DNA of 64,000 nucleotides from Metridium senile (lineage: Eukaryota > Cnidaria > Anthozoa > Actiniaria > Metridiidae): NCBI GenBank assembly GCA_949775045.1, contig OX459100.1, positions 1,522,501-1,586,500 on the forward strand. The letters are read 5' to 3'. Of this stretch, positions 34,626 to 57,508 are shown piece after piece. Under the pieces are notes generated by a model. That model saw nothing but the letters and a program-made list of their open reading frames with translations. It was not told the origin of the DNA and searched no databases. Position 1 is the stretch's first letter. Each line of letters opens with the position of its first letter. The translations under genes and the position numbers were made by a program.

Positions 34626-35149
34626 CATACTTATAATTAAGTATTGTTTTGTATATATTCCATTCTAATATTTTATCTTATGATTATTGTACATCAGTTT
34701 AGATAGATAATGTTGGTTGTATAAGAGTCACCTAGTGCAACTTAAACCATTATTACCTAGGTTATTATCATTTTTACATTATTATTATTAAATACAAATC
34801 TCCTGATTTGTTTTGCCATATCGACATTTATGATCGCATTAACAATACTTAAGTTTCATATTATCTAGCACCGCTGAACTTTTGGCAAAAGATTTTTGAA
34901 ATTTTTACATAACTATTACTGAGCTATAAAAATATGTTATTAAGTAAAGTTCAAAACTTTTTCAAATTATTTGCATGACTGCTTAAATGGCTTTAAAGTG
35001 CATGTTTAAAAACGTTTGAGCTTTAGAAATTCAATTAAGGCCCCACCTGTTGATGCAACTTGCAGTTTAAAAAAGATATTTAAGAGACATAGATCACAGC
35101 TAAGTCATTTGTTCAATTACATGCGCGAAGATAACAACAAAGCATTGGT

Positions 35150-35430
35150 AAGATCTTCTTCTTCGTCTTCTGCGTCTTCGTCTTCGAATTCGTCTTTTTC
35201 TTCTTCTTCTTCTTCTTCTTCTTCTTCTTCTTCTTCTTCTTCAGCAATTCTTCTTCTTCTTCAATTCTTCTTCTTCTTCGTCTTCTTCTTTTTCTTCTTC
35301 ATCTTCATCTTCATCTTCTTCTTCTTCTTCTTCTTCTTCTTCTTCTTTTTTCTTCTTCATCTTCTTCTTTTTCTTCTTTTTCTTCTTCATCTTCTTCTAC
35401 TTCTTTGTTTTGTTACTCTTTTTGTTCTTG
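35150..35430 (+). repeat. (TTC)n microsatellite
   Basis: Long TTC/TTCTTCG runs. The 177-residue Ser- then Phe-rich ORF is a repeat artefact. Confidence 0.9.
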
Positions 35431-35582
35431 TTCTTCTTCATTTTTTCCCCTTAGCTTCTCCTTCCTTCCTTGTATTGTGTTTATTGTATTGCTCGTCGTC
35501 TTTAAGATTGCTAACGTTTTTCCTCTCTCATGCTCTTTCTTTTTTGTAAATGTCCTTTCTTTTCTTCTTTTTCCTGTTTTGC

Positions 35583-35872
35583 TCTCTTCTTCCTCTCGAT
35601 CCTTCTTCTTCTAGCTCTATTCATTAGCAGTCTAGTGTTCTCTTCTTCCTCTCGATCCTTCTTCTCCTAGCTCTATTCATTAGCAGTCTAGTGTTCTCTT
35701 CTTCCTCTCGATCCTTCTTCTTCTAGCTCTATTCATTACCAGTCTAGTGTTCTCTTCTTCCTCTCGATCCTTCTTCTCCTAGCTCTATTCATTAGCAGTC
35801 TAGTGTTCTCTTCTTCCTCTCGATCCTTCTTCTTCTAGCTCTATTCATTAGCAGTCTAGTGTTCTTTTTTGT
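35583..35872 (+). repeat. 57-bp minisatellite, five copies
   Basis: TCTTCTTCCTCTCGATCCTT, CTAGCTCTATTCATTAGCAG and TCTAGTGT repeat with only TTC/TCC differences. Confidence 0.9.
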
Positions 35873-36587
35873 GTATTCGTACTATTCATATTTGAAGTTG
35901 CTTTTCTTTACTTTCTAGTGTAGGTGGGCCTCTTCGTCACCTTTTTTTCGACTCGATCGTTTCTTGTCTTTTTCTGCGTTGTCGTGTCCAATGTCTTCGT
36001 CGTCCATTTCAGTTAATTATCTTTCTTGTTCTCCTCTATTTCTTCTACATTCTACCTGTCGTCTTGTCTTCGGATAGTTTCTTTCCGGCTTATTGGACTA
36101 GCCATTTTGTACTTCCATATCGGTCCTGTTAATGAGCCCCAGGGGTTTTAGGGAACAAGCACATATATTTTAAGGGAACAAGGGATACTGCCAACTTATT
36201 TTCAGTGAAGAAGGCCGGAACAAAATATGATAAAGAAATAGTTTTTGGGGGATTATGGGAACATAAGGTAAAATATTTCAGGGAAACAGTGATTTTACTT
36301 ATGGGGTTCAAGGGAGAAAATGCAAAAACAACAATTAAGGAAATTAGATTGGAACATGCACCCCCGTTGTTAGGGTATCGTTAATCGTAGTCATATCTCT
36401 TTTTTGTTGTTGTTCTCTTTTTATTCTTTTTCCTACACTTGGCGTCTTTAATGGATGAATTCTTTCGCTTTCCCATTGTCGGTCGTGTTAATCACAGTCT
36501 TTTATTTCGTCTGTCTAATCGTCTGTTTTCCGTATTCCTCTTAGCTATTTTCCGTCTTCTGTGGATAGTCTCTTTCTGAATATCGTC

Positions 36588-36720
36588 AAAAAGCGCATTT
36601 GCACAGGGATAGTCTTGATCCACGGTAAGTTTAAATGTGTTTTCTATTGTGCTTTGCTTGGAATTTTTGAATATTTTTACAACAAATCGAGGCTTAGCCT
36701 GTGCAAATGCGCCTTTTGTC
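36588..36720. mobile_element. Short element with AAGCGCATTTGCACAGG ends
   Basis: AAGCGCATTTGCACAGG (left) is mirrored by CCTGTGCAAATGCGCCTT (right). The rest of 35873-37200 shows no gene. Confidence 0.5.
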
Positions 36721-37205
36721 AAATAGTACAGCGGTACTAGATATCGTGAAACTGGAGTATTGGATTCATCTTGTTCTTTAACTAGACGCTCGTGTTTATC
36801 GATGTCGCTCTTTTGTTACTTTTTTCTTTCTGCTCAACAATGATTCTCAACAACAACCACATAACAAGCAAATAATCAACTTAAATATAATATTAATAAT
36901 TTTAAACCTTTTCCATGGTTTATTTTTACAGTAGCTTTGTATTCAGTTTGATGCATTCGTTAGTATTTTTTGCAATTTATATTTATATTTTATTATATAT
37001 ATTTTGAAGTAGGAGTAGGATATTCAATTGGGGCGTAAGCTCTGTTTCCGACTTCCGTCACATCTATATATATTTTGTTAGTATTATTTTTGTAATTGTA
37101 TTTGTGTGACAAATAAACTAATTAAACTAAAAATCACCTTTTTTGATCCAGCTCTATTAACGAATTTATCAGTACAACAATCAGTTTTTGGCATATACAG
37201 CAACT

Positions 37206-38134
37206 ATGAAGACCATGATGCAGTTTGTCCTACTGGTTCTTTTGCTTAACTATGTATTAATAGATGCCTTTCACATGGGGATCGGTAAGGATAAACCTGG
37301 CGGCAAAAAAAGATCAATCAAGGTATAGTAAACCAACCAACTACCAACACAGCCAGCCAATTAACAGACCAGCCAACAGACCAACCAACTAACCAGCCAG
37401 CCAATTAACAGACCAACCAACAGACCAATCAACTAACCACACACTCAACCAAACCAATCAGACATACACTCAACCTACAGACACACCACCCCACCCCCAC
37501 AATCAACCAACTAACCAGCCAGTTAACAGACCAGCCAACAGTCCAACCAACTAACCACCCACTCAACCAAACCAATCATTGAATCAAACCAATCAGACAC
37601 ACACTCAACCTACAAACCTACAGACACACACACACTCACTCAATCAACTAACCAGCCAGCCAATTAACTGACCAGCCAACAGACCAACCAACTAATCACA
37701 CACTCAACCAAGGGGGTCAACCAAACCAATCTGCACCCACCAAACCAGCCAGCTACACACCAAGCCATCCACTCACCCTAAAAAACATTTAACCAACAAA
37801 CCAGAAAACTTAATAACCAGCAACACACCAAACAAACTAGCCAACCACCCTCCCAGCTCACAATTCAACCTCCCAAACTATAAACCAGCCAGCCAAACAA
37901 CCCACTTACGAAACAAACCAATAAAGAAAAATACCAAACTAACCAAAAGCTGAGTTAACAATGTTTACGTGTTGGTTTTGTTTCTGTTATTAGGAAAAAA
38001 TGGTTGAAAGGCGAGATTGCAGTAATCTGGCCAAGAGATGTCGTAATATTAAAACTAGAGAATTCCAATCGGATGTGAACTACGTGTGTCGTTCTGCCAT
38101 CCAACAATGTAACTATCTCAAGCAAAGAAAATAG
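37206..38134 (+). CDS. Small secreted 4-cysteine protein, paralogue 2 (85 aa, two exons)
   Basis: Exons are 37206-37322 (39 codons) and 37994-38134 (46 codons plus TAG), phase 0, GT-AG (AAG|GTATAG, TTATTAG). The signal peptide is LLVLLLNYVLIDA, then FHMGIGKDKPGGKKR with a basic cleavage site, then RRDCSNLAKRC and VCRSAIQQC. Cysteine spacing is C-x6-C-x15-C-x6-C, identical to paralogue 1 (26462-30419). Shared residues include CRNI and EFQSD between the second and third cysteines. The intron is short (0.67 kb) and almost wholly a CCAA-type simple repeat. The 3' flank carries ACAATTGATTGTTAAA, as in paralogue 1. No TATA box stands at a good distance; ATATACAG just before CAACTATG could instead be an acceptor for a 5' UTR intron. 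Family not recognised. Confidence 0.85.
37325..37930 (+). repeat. Degenerate (CCAA)n repeat filling the intron of paralogue 2
   Basis: AACCAACCAACTAACCAGCC-like text with a larger period around AGCCAATTAACAGACCAGCC. Guanine is scarce on this strand. Confidence 0.85.
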
Positions 38135-38273
38135 TTGCGTTATCAAAGAGATCGTATGTTTCCCTCTTTTGATTTCATATTCCATAAGAGAAATCAATTT
38201 ATCAAGTATAGCAGTATATTTTGTAAACAATTGATTGTTAAACAATTATAAAGTATTGATAAAACTGACAAAT

Positions 38274-38518
38274 GTCGTTTGTTTGTTTGTCTGGTTGTTT
38301 GTTTGTTTGTTTGTTTGTCTGGTTGTTTGTTTGTTTGTCTGTTTGTTTGTTTGTCTGTTTCAGTGTCGCTTGTTTGTCTGTCTGTTTGTTTGTTTGTCTG
38401 GTTGTTTGTTTGTCTGGTTGTTTGTTTGTCTCTTTGTTTGTTTGTCTGTTTGTCTGTTTGTTTGTCGCTTGTTTGTCTGTCTGTTTGTTTGTCTGTTTGT
38501 TTGTCTCTTTGTTTGATG
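38274..38518 (+). repeat. (GTTT)n/(GTCT)n simple repeat
   Basis: Alternating TTTGTTTGTCTG units. The Cys/Leu/Phe/Val ORFs in all three frames are artefacts of the 4-bp period. Confidence 0.9.
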
Positions 38519-38587
38519 TAATGTGGTGCTTATATAGCGTATTTCACGTCTCAATGCGCCCTATTTCATTATATTACATTTCATTAT

Positions 38588-38914
38588 ATTGCCCTATTTC
38601 ATTATGACGCCACAACGTGGTTACAGTGGGGGATAGAATCGCCGAAAAAAATGGCAATTTCAACTAAATCTTACTTCTCTTTGAAAATTGAGCTTCATAT
38701 TATCTAGTTTTTATGTAGTTCATGTGTCTATGTTTATACTTTCATATTTATGGCATTTTGTTGTCATTTCTTTCCTTTCCGTCTTGTAAATGCAATTTTA
38801 TTGTGTATTCTCGTATTGTTGTTATGAATCTGTCCCCCACTGGCGTCCATCATCCTTAGCGTTAAGACAATAGAATGTTTTGATGTGACGTCATAGTGAA
38901 ATAGGACAATTAGC
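38588..38914. mobile_element. MITE family B, copy 2
   Basis: TTGCCCTATTTCATTATGAC and GTCATAGTGAAATAGGACAA ends; interior as in 31474-31808. Extra partial ends (CCCTATTTCATTATATTAC) precede the left terminus. Confidence 0.85.
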
Positions 38915-38963
38915 ATGTGTAAAAACGAAGCGTCAGAAAAGAAACCATTTTCACCTTTTGGTG

Positions 38964-39004
38964 GGAGAGGGGGAGGGGGAGGGGGAGGGGGAGGGGGAGG
39001 GGGA
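38964..39004 (+). repeat. (GGGGGA)n tract, potential G-quadruplex
   Basis: Six successive GGGGGA-type units in an otherwise AT-rich stretch. Four or more G-runs of at least four with one-base spacers meet the usual G4 rule. Confidence 0.75.
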
Positions 39005-39082
39005 TTGGGAAGATTTCTTCTTGGAAGGAACTGTTTTCAGATATAAAAACAATGAACATACACAAACTCATTTCCCAGGATG

Positions 39083-39088
39083 CTTTAT
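39083..39088 (-). terminator. Candidate poly-A signal for GPI
   Basis: AATAAA on the minus strand, about 475 bp beyond the GPI stop codon; the first I find downstream. If used, the GPI 3' UTR would include the family C MITE. Confidence 0.35.
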
Positions 39089-39225
39089 TCTAAAAAGATG
39101 GTGCCCTCATGGCTTATTTCAGTGAATTGCTTGACTGACCATAATCAGTTTTTTTCCGTTCTGTGTTTTTCAATTCCAAACTAGGATATTCCCTATTCCA
39201 ATTAAATCAATTTTAATTTAAAGAT

Positions 39226-39530
39226 CATAGTGAGAACACTCGAACCATGAATGCTTTTTACAGGTTTTTTAAGTTTTTACTATTTCATTCTACTGCTTAC
39301 AACCTGTAATCAAAAGTTTACACTGACGGTCTAGTGAGTGAGCGAGTGAGTGATACTTCCGGTTCAAAAGCCCCATCCCAATAACTCGAGGATTTTCAAT
39401 CCACGAGTTAAAAATGAATACACTGAGTGTTTGTGTAGAACTTTAAAAACCTTCTCTCAAAACTTAGATGTGGTTTAAAAACAAAATAAAAAACTTCAAA
39501 GTGTTCACGGTTCGAGTATCCTCACTATAA
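39226..39530. mobile_element. MITE family C copy downstream of GPI
   Basis: CATAGTGAGAACACTCGAAC at the left is opposed by GTTCACGGTTCGAGTATCC and TCACTAT at the right. The middle carries unrelated sequence (GAGTGAGCGAGTGAGTGA), so it is longer than the 23592 copy. Confidence 0.65.
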
Positions 39531-39559
39531 AATTACACCGGTATTTGTACTATTTTAGC

Positions 39560-51791
<12,232 letters not shown>

Positions 51792-52430
51792 CGTTAATAG
51801 TAATTTGCAAACGTTGTTTTCGTCCTACAAACCCACTCCAAAGGCTTTGGTCCACGACTCACACAACACAGGCAACCCAACGCAAGTTCACTTTCACATT
51901 GCTGTCGATTGCTGTCACCGTTGTATTGTAATAATGCTTGCTCAGAAATATTTCTTTTATCAAAATTATGTTTTATTGTTTGCAGATTATTTGAATTGTA
52001 TTCTTTTTTTTTTGTTTCGATTTTTTTGCTACCATCCATTTATTGGTGTGTTTGGGATACCTGTGGTTGTAATGTCGAGTGGGACTGAGGGTGTGAGTGA
52101 GGCGGCGGTGTATGCTGGGACATCAAGTGAAACTGTGCATTGTGGACGGCTTTGTGCGCTGGAAGGTGTGATGTAGTGGTTTCTTCGGTTCTTGTGCATT
52201 TTCTACGATTTTTTGAACGTTTTCAACACTCCAAGGTAAGAAACAATACCTCAATATGTTGTTGCTGTTTGTTTGTAATGAAAAATGATGAATTTATTGA
52301 TAAAAAGTTGCATATGTCAATATAAGCTTAGTTGATATTCATATGTTGCCATGTGCTTGATCAAAGTTTGCTTTTTGAAATCACCATCTCTTTGAGCCAT
52401 GGATAAAAGACAGATATTATATCAATATCA
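51792..52430. promoter_or_regulatory. GPI upstream region
   Basis: I see no TATA box at a suitable distance on the minus strand. On the + strand a GT-rich stretch (52060-52230) ends at a good donor, CCAAG|GTAAGAAA (after 52232). It could be the first exon of a divergent transcript, but no coding continuation is visible. Confidence 0.3.
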
Positions 52431-52434
52431 CTTT

Positions 52435-54342
52435 CTAAATACAAACGATGTTTCCACGGTGAATGCTTGTTGTAGATGATGTGTCATTTTTAAATCCAAC
52501 CTCATCTTCGGTTTGGAATTCACATTCTTCAAATGTGGGAGGTGTCATTGATTCTTTTTCATGAGCGTTTGCGAACTGACGCGTTTGCGAACTAGCCGTC
52601 ATTCGATTGGAGCGTTCTTTGTGCTCCAAAAGAAAACGCAGACTAAACACAAGCTCACATAGTTTGTGATCTGTTTCAGCACACTGCTGAAGTCTTAACT
52701 TGACTCCTAGTGATGACAATGCTTTCAACATGAATGTAAAAGCTCTTGGTATAAGATCAAACTGCTCTTTTATCTGTTCTGTAATCCTTTGAAGTGTGAC
52801 ATCCAAAGTCCTTTCGATGAAAGCAATGTTTTTTTCCAACGGAAAAAGCCAATACTGGCATGCATGAACTCTTGTCATCCAAGTGGTTGTCATGTTACTC
52901 TTAGCCACGTTATGCATTGCCGACAATCGCCGTATCTCCTCCTCCGTTACTTGATTGTCATATACATCAACCCACACCTTCTTTCCTTAATTCTCTCGTT
53001 GACATCCTTGCTGTGGCTAGATTTATTACCCTGTGGTTAAACATAAGTCAGAACACAGACTATCTCACTTTTGAGAATAGATAAAAAACAGACGAGAAGC
53101 ACATTGAATTCAATAAAACATTTTCAGAAATCCAAATCCAGATTAAAATCACGCATGCTTTAAAAAAGCTGAAAATAACTTTTTTGACATTTTTACAATT
53201 TCGAGCCATTTTCCTACCAAAGGAGATAGAAAAATGAACTGGGTGTGCTTCTTATTGAAAGCAGCGACAAAACAAATTACTCTCAGTGAGAGTTTTTATA
53301 AACTAATTTTTACAGCGGTTTGTTTTGGGAAAATTCATCTCTTGACAGATTTATCAGCACAACAAACTATCTTTGGCATCCAAAGTATCACTTGAATAAT
53401 TTTTAATAATCAACACATTATTTTCGTGTATGTAGCTTGACGGTGGTAGACGCCAATGGCAATAATTTGGCATCCTTTGATGACATGTTTGGATTTAACA
53501 TCCTCATTACAAATATCGGCTTTGCCAAGCCAGTACGGGCTGTTACGCTTTGGCAGTAGTAGGGCTTTTTTCAAGGATATTTTTAATCTCCTCTACATGG
53601 CCGGGATCCACTTCTTGGTCCAGCCATGCAGTAGGACAATCATTGCTGAGAAATTCCACATTAAGATGGAAGTTGCCTGAAAGGATACAAAAATTATATC
53701 TTATAATTATAAATTATAACACTTCTTTATAAGTACATAAGTTATTAGTTACATCATTAATTAAAATTGGCGTCTGCCTTTATCCACCATCGTTCATGTA
53801 TGTATGTTTGATTCGATTCATGAGTGTTTTTTAAAGCATGAAGCTATATGTTGTTCAAAATAGAAAAGAAATCAACAATTTGGGAAAATACGAGACATTT
53901 GACACAATTTGCTTCACTCACTACATGGCAATATTTTGCCTACTTTTGACCCAGCCAATTTTAGGTCATTCTTTTTCCAATAAAGGCAGAGAGGGCGTGA
54001 TTTTGAAAGTTTTCATAGAGTAGTCTTTGTAGTCCTATAAATGATAAGACAAGATTAAATTAGTTTCTCATAAATCAAAATTATCAAAACGAAATCAGTC
54101 TATTTTACATACCTGCTTTTGCTAAATACAACAAAGTTTCAAAAACACAAAGTTGGACATATACCGTATGTTGAAAAATAGCAGCTTTCATTATGTAAGA
54201 ATTTCTAGAGATACTAACTTTGGCATTCCATGTTATGGGTTGCCAGTCCAAAGGAAGCCAGTAATGCTCTTGCATCCAGTGACCTCCACTGTGAAGTTTG
54301 ATATGTTTTTGTTTGTTTTTCTTACTTTGTAGCAGCCTCTTC
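52435..54342 (-). pseudogene. Broken multi-exon gene of unrecognised family
   Basis: Three coding-like blocks on the minus strand. (1) 54219-54342, acceptor AAAACAG, donor AAA|GTTAGT; it reads RGCYKVRKTNKN then VEVTGCKSITGFLWTGNP and hits TAA. A one-base shift continues as ITWNAK. (2) 53410-53676, acceptor TTTCAG; it reads NFHLNVEFLSNDCPTAWLDQ, stops after PTTAKA, and resumes one frame over as RNSPYWLGKADICNEDVKSK. (3) 52435-53032, acceptor CCACAG; it reads GNKSSHSKDVNERIKE, then shifts into the 180-residue frame VWVDVYDNQVTEEEIRRLSA and onward to TAG at 52435-52437. Repeated frame breaks in otherwise coding-quality sequence indicate a decayed gene, or assembly errors. The third block faintly recalls ParB-like TE-associated proteins; I do not claim it. 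Confidence 0.5.
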
Positions 54343-54846
54343 CTGTTTTATAATAAAGGAGAAAGAACTAATCTTTACAGAAAAGCCCTAACTGATCACA
54401 TGCGATCAAGTCAGAAGAGAGCATTCATTTGAAATGAAGATTGTTAAGTTGGTTAAGAAGAACATCACTTGAACACTATTTGTAATAAAAAATATATTGT
54501 CTTTTGAATCAGAATACGGCACAATTCGCATTTACAACATAGACACAAACAATTTCCGGAGTACTTCTATTTTAAGCGGTAATAATGATTAATTTTACAG
54601 CCAAATCTCTATGCTCCACCCCCTTACTACACACAATAGCTGTTTTGTTTTAGCAGAATTATGAATTCAACAGCTGTTCAATTTACATACTTCACTCTAA
54701 ACCCATGAAATAAGCGTAACTTTAGTTACATGTGATAAATAACAAACTTTAAATATGTTTTCCAAAATTTATAGTTCAAGAAAAAACTATAGATAAAAAT
54801 ACAATCATAGAATCATTGACAAAAAATATTTACAACAAATAAACTT

Positions 54847-54999
54847 CTATATCCATGAATATAGTTGAAAAAATAAATCAGTTAATCCATATAACATAAT
54901 ACAAATAATGGTGGCTACCAACAAAATAGGACAGACGATTAGACCAAAAATAATAAATCTTCTCTCTCTTCTTCTTCTACTGACTTCTTGTTCATATTC
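54847..54999 (-). CDS. Terminal exon with a membrane-spanning segment
   Basis: The acceptor TATAG precedes 50 codons ending in TAG (54847-54849). The frame opens EYEQEVSRRRRERR and continues with a hydrophobic stretch of about 22 residues (FIIFGLIVCPILLVATIICI). It is the typical layout of a single-pass C-terminal anchor behind a basic stop-transfer segment. It starts in phase 0. The phase-0 exon at 56573-56626 could splice to it, skipping the gene at 55281-56046, but that link is a guess. No homology recognised. Confidence 0.4.
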   Translation of the reverse strand, partial: EYEQEVSRRRRERRFIIFGLIVCPILLVATIICIMLYGLTDLFFQLYSWI

Positions 55000-55280
55000 C
55001 TATAGCGAAAAAGAGAAGACTGAATAGAGTTATTCCGTGTTAGACGCTTTTTAAACCGTAGAGATGCAAATGTGCAATATGGACCTTACGTATGCAAATT
55101 GGGTATTAGAATAATTTTGGAAACTGGAATTTGTATATTGAATCAACGAAAAAAGTAGTTTGGAATTATCACTAATATTATATTAAAACACAAAGAAAAG
55201 TGTTGTAACACAATTTATTTTTTAATTTATTTATAACTACTGATTAGAATTAAGGTATCTGAACAGATGTATCATCACAT

Positions 55281-56046
55281 TTACAAATCGTCCAGTTTTT
55301 TATCTAACTTTTTAAGGACATCTGTCATGAAATTCATGGCTGTGCCTGCTTGCTCACACATTTTAGTATGTGCCTTCTGTGCTTCATAACTTGCTTCATG
55401 AACATTCTGTTTTTTCTTGACTGGCTGCCTAGTGGTTCCTTCAGGTTCAGAGCTAGACGATGAAGTATACGGAACAACAGCTTTCCCTTCCTTCTTTCTT
55501 TCTCCGGGGGTCATCTTCTTTGCGTACCTCGTTTGCTTCTCGAGAAGGACTGTGTTTTTTTTTCCTTTCCTTATAGTCATCTAAAATAAATGAATACGTA
55601 CAGTGCATGACGAACACTTAGCTAATGAAAAAAATTGTAATGAATGCACTTCCTACCTCTGGCTGCTCATCACTGGCCGACGAGGATTCAGACTCGGTAT
55701 CTACAAAAAATCGTAGCTTTTCTTTCGTCTTCTCGTCGGCCGTTCTTTTCTTAGTTACTTTAGTCTTCTTCCCACTGCCGCAACTCTTACAAAATATCTC
55801 AATCTGCTTCTTCTGCTCCTCTCTTACTATTCTTTTAATTCTCCTCACAGAAACCGATACCTTGCCGTCTAAATAATATTCTACAAGCCTCGAGTTTATT
55901 TCCACTGTTTCAATCTTCTCTTGAACATTCTTTAAAACTGCATTCTAGCCGCTGTCACCCGCTTTAAGATATGCCTCCACGACTATTTTGGACTCGGCCT
56001 CGCCAACTTTGATTTTCATACGTCGTACAGACTTCGACAAAGACAT
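55281..56046 (-). pseudogene. Two-exon gene for a basic, coiled protein, interrupted by an in-frame TAG
   Basis: Exon 1 is 55657-56046 (130 codons) and exon 2 is 55281-55580 (99 codons plus TAA), phase 0, GT-AG (GAG|GTAGGA, ATTTTAG). The protein begins MSLSKSVRRMKIKVGEAESK, meets TAG at codon 34 (55945-55947), then continues in the same frame for 96 more codons of exon 1. It contains CKSCGSGKK, an acidic SESESSSASDEQPE segment, and in exon 2 many Lys/Arg followed by TSSSSSEPEG and a helical C-terminus DVLKKLDKKLDDL. A protein of this size with alternating basic and acidic low-complexity segments looks nuclear, but no domain is recognised. Apart from the stop, reading frame and splice sites are intact, so it may be a recent pseudogene, a strain variant or a sequencing error. 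Confidence 0.5.
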
Positions 56047-56542
56047 ACTAATAGCCTATTTTGATATTTATGTAAGCTTGACCGTGACATAGTCACAATG
56101 AACTGCTCTAAAACCACTCTAAAACCATTTCAAAGCCATTGCTAGAGTATTAACTTAGTTTTAATTTGTTTGTTGAAAGAATTAAGCTATTTTAACCAGC
56201 AAAATAATTTTATTAGCATTACATAACTTGGCGTCTTAATGTGTAGTGACCCGTTTTTGACACCAAGTAGCGGTTTGAAAACTCTGTTAACTTAGAGAAA
56301 TGTTGAATATGGCAGAAAAAAAAGAAGTGAACACAATACAATTAATCTAGTGAATTTGTGCATGAAAACGAATGCTGACAGTTTTTTTTAGCAATTTGAA
56401 ACACTTTTGTTGCTGTAGCTAGCAATGCAGTTTGCTGACGTTTTAAACGATTTAAAAATGCTGGGAAGATTGTGACGGCATTCTATCAAATGAATAAACT
56501 CGCACTTCTGAATTTATCTTAAAAAGTTCATCACCCGTACTC

Positions 56543-57185
56543 ATACATTGTTTTATAAATGATAATACTTACTTTTTTGTTCCATCTTTGTGTGTCGCCA
56601 CACCAACTTTTAAAACCATTAGGAATCTGAAAAAGTGAAACAAGTGAAAAACAGGTGCACATAATGCCATTTTATATTTCATTATAACTTACCATAGTAT
56701 AAGTATATAGAAGGAACATTGCCCCCTTATACCATCGTGCCTGTTGGCCTGGAGCATGATTTTCTAACATATTTATCCGGAGGCAAAGTACATCTCCACT
56801 TCCTGGTGCAGCCCACAGCTCCATAAAACGCATAACCCATGAAATAAGTAACCCATACTCATACATTGTTTTATAAATGATAATACTTACTTTTTTGTTC
56901 CATCTTTGTGTGTCGCCACACCAACTTTTAAAACCAACTTTTAAAACCACTTGGAATCTGAAAAAGTGAAAGAGGCGAAAAACAGGTGCACATAATGCCG
57001 ATTTGATATTTCATTATAACTTACCATAGTATAAGTATATAGAAGGAACATTGCCCCCTTATACCATCGTGCCTGTTGGCCTGGAGCATGATTTTTTAAC
57101 ATATTTCTCAGGAGGCAAAGTACATCTCCACTTCCTGGTGCAGCTCACAGCTCCATAAAACGCATAACCCATGCAATAAGTAATC
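56543..57185 (-). repeat. 318-bp tandem duplication carrying two exon-like segments
   Basis: Units are about 56543-56855 and 56858-57185. Each holds, on the minus strand, a segment ending YTYTM|GTAAGT and a segment between TTTTTCAG and GTAAGTATT. Unit 1 is clean: 56573-56626 reads IPNGFKSWCGDTQRWNKK and 56693-56820 reads AAPGSGDVLCLRINM then ENHAPGQQARWYKGAMF. Unit 2 has a stop where unit 1 has Trp (TGG to TGA), another where Arg stands (CGG to TGA region), and a 17-bp internal duplication in the short exon. Unit 2 is thus the decayed copy. Confidence 0.65.
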
Positions 57186-57508
57186 CCTATTAAATGAAGC
57201 ATATGTTATACCCATGCAACCTTATTTGGCTTGTCTTTCTTTTAGATGTCCTGGCCTTTGGGTATAATTTGTCAACCAGTATGGCAAATTACCAATAGCA
57301 ACAGGACTCCTATTTTGTTAATGTTCGGGATGTTTCAATTCCATGCTTGCAAACAACAAAACTTTGTTTTAGAGTAGAGGAAAGAATAATAGCAAATAGG
57401 GAAGCAATCCTTCGAGAGAAAAATATCTCACCCCAGCTATATATATGGCACGTACAGCTAATTACATTTGAACAGTGTGGTCAATTAAGTTTACTGTTTT
57501 AAACTTAC

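Noticed and set aside
35016..35549. 177-residue Ser- and Phe-rich ORF
   Set aside because: Generated by the TTC microsatellite.
38235..38607. Cys/Val/Phe-rich ORFs that look like a repeat protein
   Set aside because: The 4-bp GTTT/GTCT simple repeat keeps all frames open; no signal peptide or splice context.
52435..52977. 180-residue ORF taken as a complete gene
   Set aside because: It opens on GTG directly after a frame break; an acceptor at 53032 and coding sequence in another frame lie upstream, so it is part of a broken exon.
53339..53382. Similarity of TTTATCAGCACAACAAACTA to the 5' flank of paralogue 2
   Set aside because: Short, with several mismatches; not enough to call a shared regulatory element or another gene copy.
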